In this document: positions 33,771-41,576 of the stretch, piece after piece
How positions within the stretch are numbered: position 1 is the stretch's first letter
Layout: every line of letters begins with the position of its first letter
Assembly (NCBI GenBank): GCA_045592985.1
Contig: JAZNVU010000056.1
Coordinates: 1-64,000, forward strand
Reading direction: 5' to 3'
DNA from: UMGS172 sp045592985
Lineage (GTDB): Bacteria > Bacillota > Clostridia > Oscillospirales > Acutalibacteraceae
Length of the DNA stretch: 64,000 nt
Translations under genes and position numbers: made by a program
The notes under the pieces: model-generated
The model's input: the letters and a program-made list of their open reading frames with translations, nothing else
What the model was told of the DNA's origin: nothing
The model's database searches: none

Positions 33771-33854
33771 ATGGATAGATATAATTCATTTTGCACTCGC
33801 CTTTTTGCTTTTTCAGGGTTCCACAACAAACGTATTATAAATAGGCTGCCTTGA
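33771..33854 (+). CDS. candidate 27-residue leader peptide
   Basis: An ATG at 33771 preceded by AAAGGCGGTGG opens a 27-codon frame that begins MDRYNSFCTR and ends KRIINRLP. Its TGA stop (33852-33854) lies inside one arm (33843-33854) of the leader's long stem. A ribosome on this frame would disrupt both pairings listed for the leader. The peptide has no recognised similarity. Confidence 0.4.
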   Translation: MDRYNSFCTRLFAFSGFHNKRIINRLP

Positions 33855-33900
33855 TAAGCGGTCTTGGTTTGTTGTTAAGATTTTAGTCAAGTCAGCCTTT

Positions 33901-33952
33901 AACGCACAAAAACAAAGAAGTTGTTGCTTCATATATTTTTGTGCGTTTTTTT
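33901..33952 (+). terminator. intrinsic terminator inside the leader, upstream of the secreted-protein gene
   Basis: AACGCACAAAAA (33901-33912) pairs perfectly with TTTTTGTGCGTT (33936-33947), followed by five more T. An inner small hairpin (GAAG...CTTC) lies in the loop. It ends 23 bp before the start codon at 33976. Confidence 0.85.
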
Positions 33953-33975
33953 GAATAAATTATGGAGGCTAAATA

Positions 33976-36168
33976 ATGAAAAAGATAATAAGTTTATTAA
34001 TTACGATATGTTTGTTACTTTCGATAAGGGTTGTTCCTGTTGCCGCAACTGAAACAAGTAATATAACAGCACAAGAGAGTAGTTTAACAACTGAAAAAGT
34101 CACAGAATTTACTGAACAGACTATATCTCAAGAAAAAAGTAAAGAACCATATGCAGATAATATATATGCTAAGACGGTCGATAACGGTGATGGAACTAAG
34201 ACATTAACCTTATATGACCATCCGGTTAAGTTTGTGAATAAAAATGGTGAACTTGAGGAAATATCAACTAAAATCAAAGTAGATTCAAATGGAGCTTATA
34301 AAACCGTTGCTGCCGAAAGTCAAACAGTTTTTCCAAAGACAATAACAGAAGGCATAACGCTTTCAGGTAATGGTGTTAGTTTAAAAATGACACCCGCAAA
34401 AGCAAATGTTTCGAACTCAGAACTTGTTGAAAGCAAAGAATTACAGAAGCTTAGTTCAACTGTGAGAAAAGTGAATGACGAAACGGTTGCATATACTTAT
34501 GATAGTAAAACCACATTGGAATATCGCTTGACTTATACAGGTTTTAAAGAAGATATCGTAGTTTCGGAGTATACAGGTCAGACGGAATATAATTTTTTAC
34601 TTGAAACGGGCGGTCTTACGCTGACAAAAATTGAAGATTCATATTATCTTGTGGATGAAAACAATAAAATCAAAGCTACAATCGGAGATATTATAATTTT
34701 TACAGCTGATGAGAAAAACAATGCACTGGGGTCAATGACACATACTGTGGTAAGAGAAAATGAGCAGTATGTTATGACAATACACGTTGATGCCGATTAT
34801 TTGAAGGACAAAAAAACAAAGTATCCCATCCGCATAGACCCGACATTGGAAATAACCTATGACAATAATGGTGCAGGAGCAATACAGGATGCTATAATAT
34901 ATAGTGAGGCTAATACAAACGGTTCAAGCGGGTCTTTATACATAGGTTTGCGTGAAAATTACGGAATTGCACGTGCATTAATACAGTTTCCCTCAATAAA
35001 TTTTGAAAGTTTTGATGCGGCTGATATCCTTGATGTTTCTTTGGAAATCCGTGACCTTATGTGTCAAAGCGAACAACTAGCAATATATGCACATATTTTC
35101 ACGGGTGGCTCTTGGTCTGAATCTACTGTTTCGTGGTCAGCGGTACAACCACACAACATGTCATATCAGCAAGACATAATATACGTTTCATATGCTAACG
35201 GTGTCAATCTTTCACCAAAACACCGGTATGCAATTGATATTACCGTAGCAGCAAGGAATTGGTCAACAGGTGTATATGAACAAAACGGAATAATTCTTAA
35301 ATCAGATGTATCAATAGAGTATGGTAATACTTATATTTTTAAAACCTTCGCCTCGTATAACAGAGCAACTAATAAGCCTAGTCTTGTGATAAAATACGTT
35401 AACCCAAACAGTGTTTCTCCGCCTGAAGGTGAGTTAGAGAGTGTAACTTCAACTAAAATTAGTGGTTGGGCATATATGCCCGATGCACCTAGTTGGTCAG
35501 TACCAATAAAGATTGAACTTATCAATACTTCGTTTGCTGATTTTTCACCAGAGCCTATAACTTTTTCAACAGATTTATATAGAGATGACCTTGAAGAAGC
35601 AGGTTACGGAGATGGGCCTCATGGTTTCAGTTATAACATATCATGGAGTGAGTTGGCACCAGGTAGGTATAGAGTATATGCTTATGCCAAGGATTACTAT
35701 GGAAATTGGGTTTTGCTTGATGGAAGTCCAATAACATATTGGAATAACGGAACAATTACATACTATTATACTGAAGTGGGAGCATGTAGTTGGGTTATAT
35801 TAGAAGACATGGTTCCTATTGCAATAAATTGTGCTGTAAACTTATCGAATCATGCTACGGTTAATGTTACTAACAATACCACTCGTATAACTAAGTGTTC
35901 TGTTAGCGCTATTACAGACAAAAGTGTGTTTGGCTTGTTTTTACCTATGCCACATATGGAAATTGGTACAACTAAGATAAATGATGTGGATATTGATATG
36001 CAACAAGCCACGGATACTATTCATTCTACAAATGTTTTATATGTTGATGTTGAAGGTTTTCCAAATATTAATTATAATCCTTCATCAACGATGTATAGCG
36101 ATGCGTTATTAATGATTTCTGATGCTTTATACCCTTTGCAAATTGTAGAGAATACCATGATTTTTTAG
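33976..36168 (+). CDS. secreted DNRLRE-domain protein
   Basis: The 730-residue protein starts with a signal peptide (cleavage near VAATE, about residue 24). Residues about 60-285 resemble the N-terminal part of wall-associated WapA/RHS-like proteins (VDNGDGTKTLTLYDHPVKF). A DNRLRE domain (about 290-477, GSLYIGLRENYGIARALIQF) follows. The remaining 250 residues are unrecognised, with one beta-rich module beginning SGWAYMP. No RHS repeats are present, so it may be a free-standing version or a truncated relative. It is AT-rich compared with its neighbours, a sign of transfer. ATG follows TGGAGG. No promoter is visible after the leader terminator. Confidence 0.75.
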   Translation: MKKIISLLITICLLLSIRVVPVAATETSNITAQESSLTTEKVTEFTEQTISQEKSKEPYADNIYAKTVDNGDGTKTLTLYDHPVKFVNKNGELEEISTKIKVDSNGAYKTVAAESQTVFPKTITEGITLSGNGVSLKMTPAKANVSNSELVESKELQKLSSTVRKVNDETVAYTYDSKTTLEYRLTYTGFKEDIVVSEYTGQTEYNFLLETGGLTLTKIEDSYYLVDENNKIKATIGDIIIFTADEKNNALGSMTHTVVRENEQYVMTIHVDADYLKDKKTKYPIRIDPTLEITYDNNGAGAIQDAIIYSEANTNGSSGSLYIGLRENYGIARALIQFPSINFESFDAADILDVSLEIRDLMCQSEQLAIYAHIFTGGSWSESTVSWSAVQPHNMSYQQDIIYVSYANGVNLSPKHRYAIDITVAARNWSTGVYEQNGIILKSDVSIEYGNTYIFKTFASYNRATNKPSLVIKYVNPNSVSPPEGELESVTSTKISGWAYMPDAPSWSVPIKIELINTSFADFSPEPITFSTDLYRDDLEEAGYGDGPHGFSYNISWSELAPGRYRVYAYAKDYYGNWVLLDGSPITYWNNGTITYYYTEVGACSWVILEDMVPIAINCAVNLSNHATVNVTNNTTRITKCSVSAITDKSVFGLFLPMPHMEIGTTKINDVDIDMQQATDTIHSTNVLYVDVEGFPNINYNPSSTMYSDALLMISDALYPLQIVENTMIF

Positions 36169-36181
36169 AGGAGTGACTATA

Positions 36182-36856
36182 ATGAAAAAATCAATAATAA
36201 TTTGTGCTGTGATACTAACTGTTTTATTGTCTACAGGTGTGGTTGTTGCATTAAGCCAACAAAATTCACCCTTCACTGAATTTTTTAATATAATCAAAAA
36301 TGGCAAAAAGGATTCTGAAATTATTTTGTACGTAAACGGAGAGCCTGTCTATAAAAGTGAAATGGATGTACAGATTAGTTATAATAAACTAACTTACAAT
36401 TTATTGAAATCGCAACAGGAAAACAATTCTCTTTATGCACAAAACAGTGAATTGTATGACAAACAAATTCAAGAGTCTATATCAAAAAGCAACGAAGAAA
36501 TAACAAATGATATTATTAAGTCAAAAATCATGGTACAACAAGCGCAGCGGTTGGGTATTTCTGCTGATTACGATGATGCCTATAAACAGCATAAAAGTAA
36601 TTATGAGGTAATAAAAAAACAAGCAGATGAGAATTACAGATTTATCGCCTTATACATAGAAGAAATGGGCATTACTGAAGAGGAATATCTTGAACAAGCG
36701 GCAAATTCATACTGCAATCTGATGACAAAATATAATTTACAGACTTATTATAGTAACAATAAAGAATTAACTGCAGAATTCGAGAGTTTTGATGACTACA
36801 TACAAAACCTCATTGATAATGCCGATATCAAATATACTGAGCTGTTTTATAACTAG
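36182..36856 (+). CDS. secreted/membrane-anchored SurA-N-like protein
   Basis: The 224-residue protein has an N-terminal hydrophobic segment (about 4-24, with no lipobox). The extracytoplasmic region starts with IILYVNGEPVYKSEMDVQI, the pattern of the SurA/PrsA N-terminal chaperone domain. A Gln- and Asn-rich helical region follows. No isomerase domain is present. It lies 13 bp after the DNRLRE gene and is probably its co-transcribed helper. ATG 36182 is preceded by AGAGGAGTGA. A GTG at 36173 overlaps that site. Confidence 0.7.
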   Translation: MKKSIIICAVILTVLLSTGVVVALSQQNSPFTEFFNIIKNGKKDSEIILYVNGEPVYKSEMDVQISYNKLTYNLLKSQQENNSLYAQNSELYDKQIQESISKSNEEITNDIIKSKIMVQQAQRLGISADYDDAYKQHKSNYEVIKKQADENYRFIALYIEEMGITEEEYLEQAANSYCNLMTKYNLQTYYSNNKELTAEFESFDDYIQNLIDNADIKYTELFYN

Positions 36857-36857
36857 C

Positions 36858-37031
36858 GTGGAACTCAAAGGAGAAACAATAGAGGATGAAAACGGAAATA
36901 TTCTTCATTCGCCAAAACATGCACATATTTATGTGGTGGCCTATTGACAGCAACAAAAGACAAGAGCGCGTTTAGTGAAAGTGAGAGGTTGGAACTGTTT
37001 CAGTGCTTTTTTCAGCAAGTGAGAAGATAAA
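36858..37031 (+). pseudogene. possible decayed coding remnant
   Basis: Two short frames can be read after the SurA-like gene. One runs 36858-36947 and starts VELKGETIEDENGNILHSPK. The other, in a different frame, ends at 37031 in FSESERLELFQCFFQQVRR. Both look protein-like but have no proper start, and together they may be the shifted remains of one gene. I do not recognise it. Confidence 0.25.
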
Positions 37032-37042
37032 ATAACAAAAAG

Positions 37043-37068
37043 GGCGGTGGGAAACCACCGTCTTTTTT
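37043..37068 (+). terminator. intrinsic terminator
   Basis: GGCGGTGG (37043-37050), GAAA loop and CCACCGTC (37055-37062), with a G-T pair, run into six T. Confidence 0.85.
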
Positions 37069-37135
37069 GTTCTGTTATAACATTAAAATTTGCGGAATAA
37101 TATATAATGTATTAAATTTTGGAGTGGTGTTTATT

Positions 37136-38188
37136 ATGAATTGTACCGCAAAATATTTTTTAGCAGCCAATTCCGCTGAGGGCTTTTTTTCGGAGTTTCC
37201 TACTTGCTATGACCCGTATGACGGCTGGCGCGCCTACATCATAAAAGGCGGACCGGGTACCGGCAAATCGTCTTTTATGAGACAACTGCTCGAAAAGGCA
37301 GAAGAAAAGCAAATTGCCGCAGAGGTAGTGTTTTGTACAGGCGACCCCGATTCGCTTGATGCAGTTATTCTTCCAACCCTAAAAACGGTGGTGATGGACG
37401 GTACAGCACCGCATGTGGTCGACCCAGCATTGCCTGGTGTCAGTGACAAAATACTGAATTTTGGCGAGTTTTGGGATGATAACAAGTTCAACCACCCCAA
37501 AGATTTAATGCACGTTTTCAAGCAAAACAAGGTATTCCACAAAGAGGCGGCAAAATACATCTGCGCCGCAGGCAAAGTGATGGAGGCGGCTTTGAGTAGA
37601 ATGGACTGTGTGCAGACAAAAGATACTCGCGCGTATGGGAAAATGATAGCCGACAAGTTTTTGCCTAAATTAGAGCAAGAGGGAAGTTTTAGCACTCGAT
37701 ACCTCGGAGGTGTAACGCCTAAAGGGGTTAAATATTTTACCGAGTCGGCAATGAACAGAGCAAAAAATACCGTTGTGATAAGTGACGCTTGCGGCAAAGC
37801 GGCTAACGAGATTTTAGAAGTGCTAAAACTCGCGGCTTTAAAGAGGGGATACGATACGGTTGTCTATAAAAATCCGATTTTGCCGTTGCAATTGCTTGAT
37901 GCCGTCTTTGTACCGTTGGTTTCGCTCTTTGTGGTTAGGGAATATGCCTTAAACCGTTGTTTTGATGTATCAGATAAGGTGTTTGCCGATAGGTTTTACC
38001 TACATTGTGACCTAAATCAACCCAGAGACGAAGAATTGATAAACAATTTGATACAAAACGCAGTTGACAGGCTAAGTTATGCAAAATCAGTGCATGACGA
38101 AATGGAAAAGCACTACATTGCGGCAATGAATTTTGAGCAACTGAAAAAATACTGCGATTTAATCAGTAAAGAAATTTTTGGAGAATAA
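37136..38188 (+). CDS. P-loop ATPase, PRK06851-like
   Basis: The 350-residue protein carries a Walker A motif GGPGTGKSS at residues 38-46 and resembles the conserved Firmicutes family PRK06851, whose members contain two related nucleotide-binding halves. The second half (from about 185) continues with TRYLGGVTPKGVKYFTESA and VISDACGKAANEIL. The biochemical role is unknown. ATG 37136 has GGAG upstream and a TATAAT (37103-37108). An in-frame earlier start lies inside the upstream terminator and was rejected. Confidence 0.8.
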   Translation: MNCTAKYFLAANSAEGFFSEFPTCYDPYDGWRAYIIKGGPGTGKSSFMRQLLEKAEEKQIAAEVVFCTGDPDSLDAVILPTLKTVVMDGTAPHVVDPALPGVSDKILNFGEFWDDNKFNHPKDLMHVFKQNKVFHKEAAKYICAAGKVMEAALSRMDCVQTKDTRAYGKMIADKFLPKLEQEGSFSTRYLGGVTPKGVKYFTESAMNRAKNTVVISDACGKAANEILEVLKLAALKRGYDTVVYKNPILPLQLLDAVFVPLVSLFVVREYALNRCFDVSDKVFADRFYLHCDLNQPRDEELINNLIQNAVDRLSYAKSVHDEMEKHYIAAMNFEQLKKYCDLISKEIFGE

Positions 38189-38221
38189 AAATGGTCGTGG
38201 CACATGTGCCACGACCATTTT
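38188..38221. terminator. perfect palindromic bidirectional terminator
   Basis: A 34-bp perfect palindrome (38188-38204 with 38205-38221, core GTGGCACATGTGCCAC) begins in the stop codon of the ATPase gene and faces the convergent transporter gene. Confidence 0.8.
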
Positions 38222-38244
38222 ACAATATTAATGAATTAACAATA

Positions 38245-40038
38245 TTATGCCTTCACCTTTTTGTCGGTTATCATTTTGATAACGACCAAGGTTGCAATCA
38301 TGATAACAATTGCAATGGGGAGTGCAATGAGCCAATTCTGTACGAAACCTGTAATGAGGTAGCATACAAATGAAACGGCTGCAACGGTAATGGCATAGGG
38401 CAACTGTGTCGATACGTGGTTAACGTGTTCGCACTGTGCACCTGCCGAAGACATGATAGTCGTATCCGAAATGGGCGAGCAGTGGTCACCGCAAACAGCA
38501 CCGGCAAGACATGCCGACATGCCGATAACCATAAGTTCACTGCCGGGTTCGAATACGCCGAGTACGATAGGAATAAGAATACCGAAGGTGCCCCAAGAAG
38601 TTCCGGTTGCAAATGCAATACCGCAAGCAACGAGGAAGATGATAGCGGGCAAGAAGTTGTAGAGTGCGCCGGCACCTGCCAATGCATTCTCAACGAATGT
38701 ATCGGAGCCCAAAAGTCCGGTCATATTTTTAAGACCTGTTGCCATGGTAAGAATGAGAATGGCGGGAACCATTGCGATAAATCCCTTAGGAATACATGCC
38801 ATAGCATCCTTGAACGATACAAGACCGCGGCAAAGCAGATAGACAACGGTGATAACGAGAGCAACCAAACCACCCAAAGGCAAACCTACGGTAGCATCTG
38901 TGTTACCAAAAGCGTCAACAAAACTTTCACCATCGAAGAATCCACCTACGTAAATGAGTGCAAGAACCGAGAATACAATAAGTGTGATAATGGGCAAAAC
39001 AAGGTCGATAACCATGCCTTTGGAATTGCCTTCAATTTCACTTTCGTCATTAACGACTTCGCTTCCGAAGGTAAACAGGTCACCGTTTTCAGCATTAAGT
39101 TCATGTTTCTTCATGGGACCAAAATTAAACTTCATTAAAGTAATGGCTATGATGAATACAAGTGTGAGCAATGAATAGAAGTTATAGGGGATAGCCTTAA
39201 TAAAGAGTGCAAGGCTGGAAATTTCCTCTCCTGCAGCGTTGGTAACACCTGCGGTGTATTCCGAAACAGCGGCAGCCCAAGAAGAAATAGGAGCAATCAT
39301 ACAAATAGGTGCTGCTGTTGCGTCAATAATAAACGCCAACTTGGCACGGCTGATTTTGTGTGAATCGGTTACGGGACGCATTACAGAACCGACAGTGAGG
39401 CAGTTGAAATAGTCGTCGATAAAGATAAGTACACCCAAAGCAAAGGTGCAAAGTGCAGCACCGACTTTTGATTTGATGTGGGTTTTTGCCCAACTGCCGA
39501 ATGCGGCAGAACCACCGGTTTTGTTAATAAGGGCAACCATAATACCGAGTATTACAAGGAATACGAAGATACCTGCGGTGCCCGATACTGCGGCAATAAG
39601 ACCGTCCTGTACGAGACTGTCTACCGTGCCGACAAGGTTGAAGTTGCTGTAGAGCAACGCACCTGTAAGCATACCGATAAACAGAGAACTGTAAACCTCT
39701 TTGGTCACAAGTGCAAGTACGATAGCAATCAGTGCCGGCACAAGCGACATAAAGGTCGCGAAATACTGGCTGGTTGCTACAACTTCGCCACTGCCTTCGC
39801 AAGTTGCACATGCCGAAGCCTCGCCTGCGGCACCTATACCTGCACAACTTGTGCACTCGACGTCATCAACAATGCCTTCACCGGCACAAACGTTGCATGC
39901 ATACTCGTATGTATTACCTTCAATACAATCAGGACACGCAATCATGGTGGTAGTTTTCATTGTGCCGGCCAGTACACCGACAACGGCGATAAGAATTAAA
40001 GCCGTCAACAAAAACGTTAGAAACTTTTTCTTGTTCAT
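38245..40038 (-). CDS. NhaC-family transporter (candidate lysine transporter) with DnaJ-like cysteine-rich loop
   Basis: The 597-residue protein has about twelve membrane helices of the NhaC/ion-transporter superfamily. Its gene follows a lysine riboswitch, and NhaC-family genes in that position have been predicted to encode lysine transporters (LysW in comparative studies), so lysine uptake is the best inference. Na+/H+ exchange is the alternative. Between helix 1 (about 6-27) and helix 2 lie four CxxC pairs (C35/C38, C48/C51, C62/C65, C77/C80). The last three are followed by xGxG as in the zinc domain of DnaJ. This insert is unusual for NhaC proteins. ATG 40038 follows GAAGAGG. A longer reading starts inside the riboswitch and was rejected. 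Confidence 0.88.
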   Translation of the reverse strand: MNKKKFLTFLLTALILIAVVGVLAGTMKTTTMIACPDCIEGNTYEYACNVCAGEGIVDDVECTSCAGIGAAGEASACATCEGSGEVVATSQYFATFMSLVPALIAIVLALVTKEVYSSLFIGMLTGALLYSNFNLVGTVDSLVQDGLIAAVSGTAGIFVFLVILGIMVALINKTGGSAAFGSWAKTHIKSKVGAALCTFALGVLIFIDDYFNCLTVGSVMRPVTDSHKISRAKLAFIIDATAAPICMIAPISSWAAAVSEYTAGVTNAAGEEISSLALFIKAIPYNFYSLLTLVFIIAITLMKFNFGPMKKHELNAENGDLFTFGSEVVNDESEIEGNSKGMVIDLVLPIITLIVFSVLALIYVGGFFDGESFVDAFGNTDATVGLPLGGLVALVITVVYLLCRGLVSFKDAMACIPKGFIAMVPAILILTMATGLKNMTGLLGSDTFVENALAGAGALYNFLPAIIFLVACGIAFATGTSWGTFGILIPIVLGVFEPGSELMVIGMSACLAGAVCGDHCSPISDTTIMSSAGAQCEHVNHVSTQLPYAITVAAVSFVCYLITGFVQNWLIALPIAIVIMIATLVVIKMITDKKVKA

Positions 40039-40060
40039 TTCTTTACCTCTTCTCTTTGTT

Positions 40061-40100
40061 AAAAAAATAATAAAGGCCGCACCTTTGGTAAGGTACAGCC
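40061..40100 (-). terminator. riboswitch expression platform (terminator)
   Basis: On the minus strand GGCTGTACCTT (40090-40100), loop ACCA and AAGGTGCGGCC (40075-40085) pair with two G-T pairs and are followed by a T-rich tract to 40061. It lies between the lysine aptamer and the start codon at 40038. Confidence 0.8.
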
Positions 40101-40127
40101 GAAAATAAAGCTTTAAGCCAAATCTTC

Positions 40128-40281
40128 GATAGCACTCCACCAAAGCGGTGACAGTCTACGTCATATTTTGACGCATCCCAACTCATAACTCCCGGAAAAA
40201 GTTACAAGTTTCGGCAAGTTCTCCTTTCGGGCGGGCATTTCCGTGCCGTTTCGCCGTACTGATAGAACTCGCGCCTCTATC
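40128..40281 (-). promoter_or_regulatory. lysine riboswitch (L-box)
   Basis: Read on the minus strand the aptamer begins GATAGAGGCGCGAG (5' end at 40281) and contains AGTA, AAAGGAGAACTTGCCGAAAC, GAGTTGGGATGCGTC and GACTGTCACC. It ends GGAGTGCTATC (3' end at 40128). These blocks and their order match the L-box consensus, including pairing of the first and last segments (GATAG/CTATC). A terminator follows, so lysine should switch the downstream transporter off. Confidence 0.92.
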
Positions 40282-40290
40282 TTCATGGCT

Positions 40291-40319
40291 ATTATATATT
40301 ACTACGGTGACAATTGCAA
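40291..40319 (-). promoter_or_regulatory. promoter of the lysine riboswitch transcript
   Basis: On the minus strand TTGCAA (40314-40319) and TATAAT (40291-40296) have a 17-bp spacer, placing +1 just before the aptamer. Confidence 0.65.
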
Positions 40320-40359
40320 GCAAATTGTTGAAATTTGCAAGTTTTACGCGTAACAGTTA

Positions 40360-41154
40360 TCAAATTTTGTCAAACATTGATTTTGGAACGGTGCAAATGG
40401 GACATTTGTAATCATCGGGCAGGTCTTCAAACGGTGTTCCGGGGGCTATACCGTTATCAGGATCGCCCTGCTCGGGGTCATACTCATATCCGCAAATACT
40501 ACATTTGTAAACTTCTGCCGAAACGGTTTCAGATTTTGTTTCCACAGTATCACCGATGGGCTCAAAATCTGAGGCAGGATGTTTGCATATAGGACAGATA
40601 AAATCCTCAGGCAATTCGTCACCCTCATAAACATATCCACAGATTTTACAAACATATCCCTTTTTCTTGGGTGCCTCGGGTTTGGGCTTAATGTGCTTAA
40701 AATAGTAATCATAGGTTACTGAAGACTCGTTCGATAGCACCTTAGCCTCGGTGACCTCGGCAAAAAATACGGTGTGTGTTCCCATATCCTTTTTGTCGGT
40801 CACACGGCAGGAAATAACGGCGTTTGAGCATTCGTTAAGATATAAAACACCGTTGCTGCTCCGTTCAACGTTGTAAAAATCTGCTAACTTATCAACCGTT
40901 GCACCCGATTGAAAGCCAAAACGCTTGAAAATCTCAAACGGTGTGCTTTCGGTTAGGGGTGAAAGGTTAAAAAGTCCCGTTTCGGATATCATTTTTTCGG
41001 TGTAGTTATTTTTGTTTACGGCCACCATAAGGGTCAGTGGGTCGCTGGTCAATTGTACGGTTGTATTTATAATACAACCGTTATCCTTTTCCAATTTTGA
41101 AAAAAGTACATAAAGTCCGTACGAAATTTTAAACATTGCGGTATTGTCTATCAT
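40360..41154 (-). CDS. flavin reductase with two C-terminal rubredoxin domains (high-molecular-weight rubredoxin type)
   Basis: The 264-residue protein has an FMN-binding flavin-reductase-like domain (about 1-155, MFKISYGLYVLFSKLEKDNG start). Two Fe(Cys)4 modules follow: a short one at about 167-200 with C169, C172, C187 and C190, and a complete rubredoxin at about 216-264 with C218, C221, C251 and C254. The flavin domain plus rubredoxin arrangement is known from NADH-dependent O2 and NO detoxification in acetogens, as electron donor to flavodiiron proteins. The double rubredoxin is less common. No operon partner is visible. Cytoplasmic. Confidence 0.9.
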   Translation of the reverse strand: MIDNTAMFKISYGLYVLFSKLEKDNGCIINTTVQLTSDPLTLMVAVNKNNYTEKMISETGLFNLSPLTESTPFEIFKRFGFQSGATVDKLADFYNVERSSNGVLYLNECSNAVISCRVTDKKDMGTHTVFFAEVTEAKVLSNESSVTYDYYFKHIKPKPEAPKKKGYVCKICGYVYEGDELPEDFICPICKHPASDFEPIGDTVETKSETVSAEVYKCSICGYEYDPEQGDPDNGIAPGTPFEDLPDDYKCPICTVPKSMFDKI

Positions 41155-41278
41155 AAAAAAACTCTCCTTCTTGAATTATATTTATATGTTATCGTATAAT
41201 GTATGAATTAGTCAATAGGGTATGGAGATTTTTACAACATATTATTGAATTTTTATTGTGTCAGTGTGTATGAAAAAA

Positions 41279-41494
41279 TCAGTTCCGTTTGGGATTGTCG
41301 GTTAATCTTAAAAGATAATCGACCGATACGCCTAAATAGTCGGCTATTTCCACAAGTTCGGAAAGACCGGGTTCGCGTTCGCCGGTTTCATAACGGCTGA
41401 TGGTGTTTTGAGTAGTGTTGAGGTCAAGTGCCATTTTTAATTGTGTTATTTTCTTTTCTTTGCGCAATTCTTTAATTCTAGGAATAATTTTCAT
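41279..41494 (-). CDS. XRE-family HTH transcriptional regulator
   Basis: The 71-residue protein is a single HTH_3 domain: IKELRKEKKITQLKMALDL, then TTQNTISRYETGEREPGLSE and ADYLGVSVDYLLRL. It is closely similar in size and form to the regulator at 24905. The ATG is preceded by AAGGTGAT. It diverges from the lipoprotein gene at 41577, whose promoter carries a 10-bp-arm palindrome. Confidence 0.88.
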   Translation of the reverse strand: MKIIPRIKELRKEKKITQLKMALDLNTTQNTISRYETGEREPGLSELVEIADYLGVSVDYLLRLTDNPKRN

Positions 41495-41503
41495 AAAATC
41501 ACC

Positions 41504-41532
41504 TTGACATTATTATCCCACAATGGTATACT
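41504..41532 (+). promoter_or_regulatory. promoter of the DUF4352 lipoprotein gene
   Basis: TTGACA (41504-41509) and TATACT (41527-41532) with a 17-bp spacer give +1 near 41539, inside the palindrome at 41534-41558. Confidence 0.75.
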
Positions 41533-41533
41533 T

Positions 41534-41558
41534 ATAATATCCCGATTTGGGATATTAT
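41534..41558. promoter_or_regulatory. palindromic operator ATAATATCCC-N5-GGGATATTAT
   Basis: Perfect 10-bp arms around GATTT cover the transcription start of the lipoprotein gene. A further TTATCCCA in the promoter spacer (about 41513-41520) resembles a half site. The divergent XRE regulator is the likely ligand. Confidence 0.65.
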
Positions 41559-41576
41559 TTAAATGGAGGATTTTTT

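Larger units (their letters stand above)
33739..33952 (+). ncRNA. structured leader RNA or small RNA with potential pseudoknot
   Basis: About 214 nt from the promoter start to an intrinsic terminator. Visible elements: AAAGGCG (about 33756) with CGCCTTT (about 33799). ACAACAAAC (33823-33831) with GTTTGTTGT (33867-33875) is a perfect 9-bp match. AGGCTG-c-CTTGA (33843-33854) with TCAAG-t-CAGCCT (33887-33898) has 11 pairs and one mismatch. The last two pairings interleave, so they form a pseudoknot or exclude each other. A 27-codon ORF lies across the first part. No known RNA family was recognised. Because no other promoter is visible before 33976, it probably acts in cis as an attenuator, though a free small RNA is possible. 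Confidence 0.6.

Noticed and set aside
33868..33892. Rex-like TTGTTAA near 33.87 kb
   Set aside because: Only one half site matches. The other half reads TTAGTCAA with wrong spacing, and the sequence is explained by the leader's pairing.
33739..33952. 6S RNA, SRP RNA, tmRNA or RNase P RNA
   Set aside because: The key signatures were absent (no long closing stem with central bubble, no SRP core loop, no tag reading frame, no P-core).
40050..40072. Second possible Rex site with TTGTTAA before the NhaC-type gene
   Set aside because: It has no matching second half and belongs to the T tract of the riboswitch terminator.
40128..40281. SAM or T-box riboswitch instead of the lysine class
   Set aside because: The first and last segments pair as in L-box aptamers, and neither a SAM core nor a T-box sequence is present.
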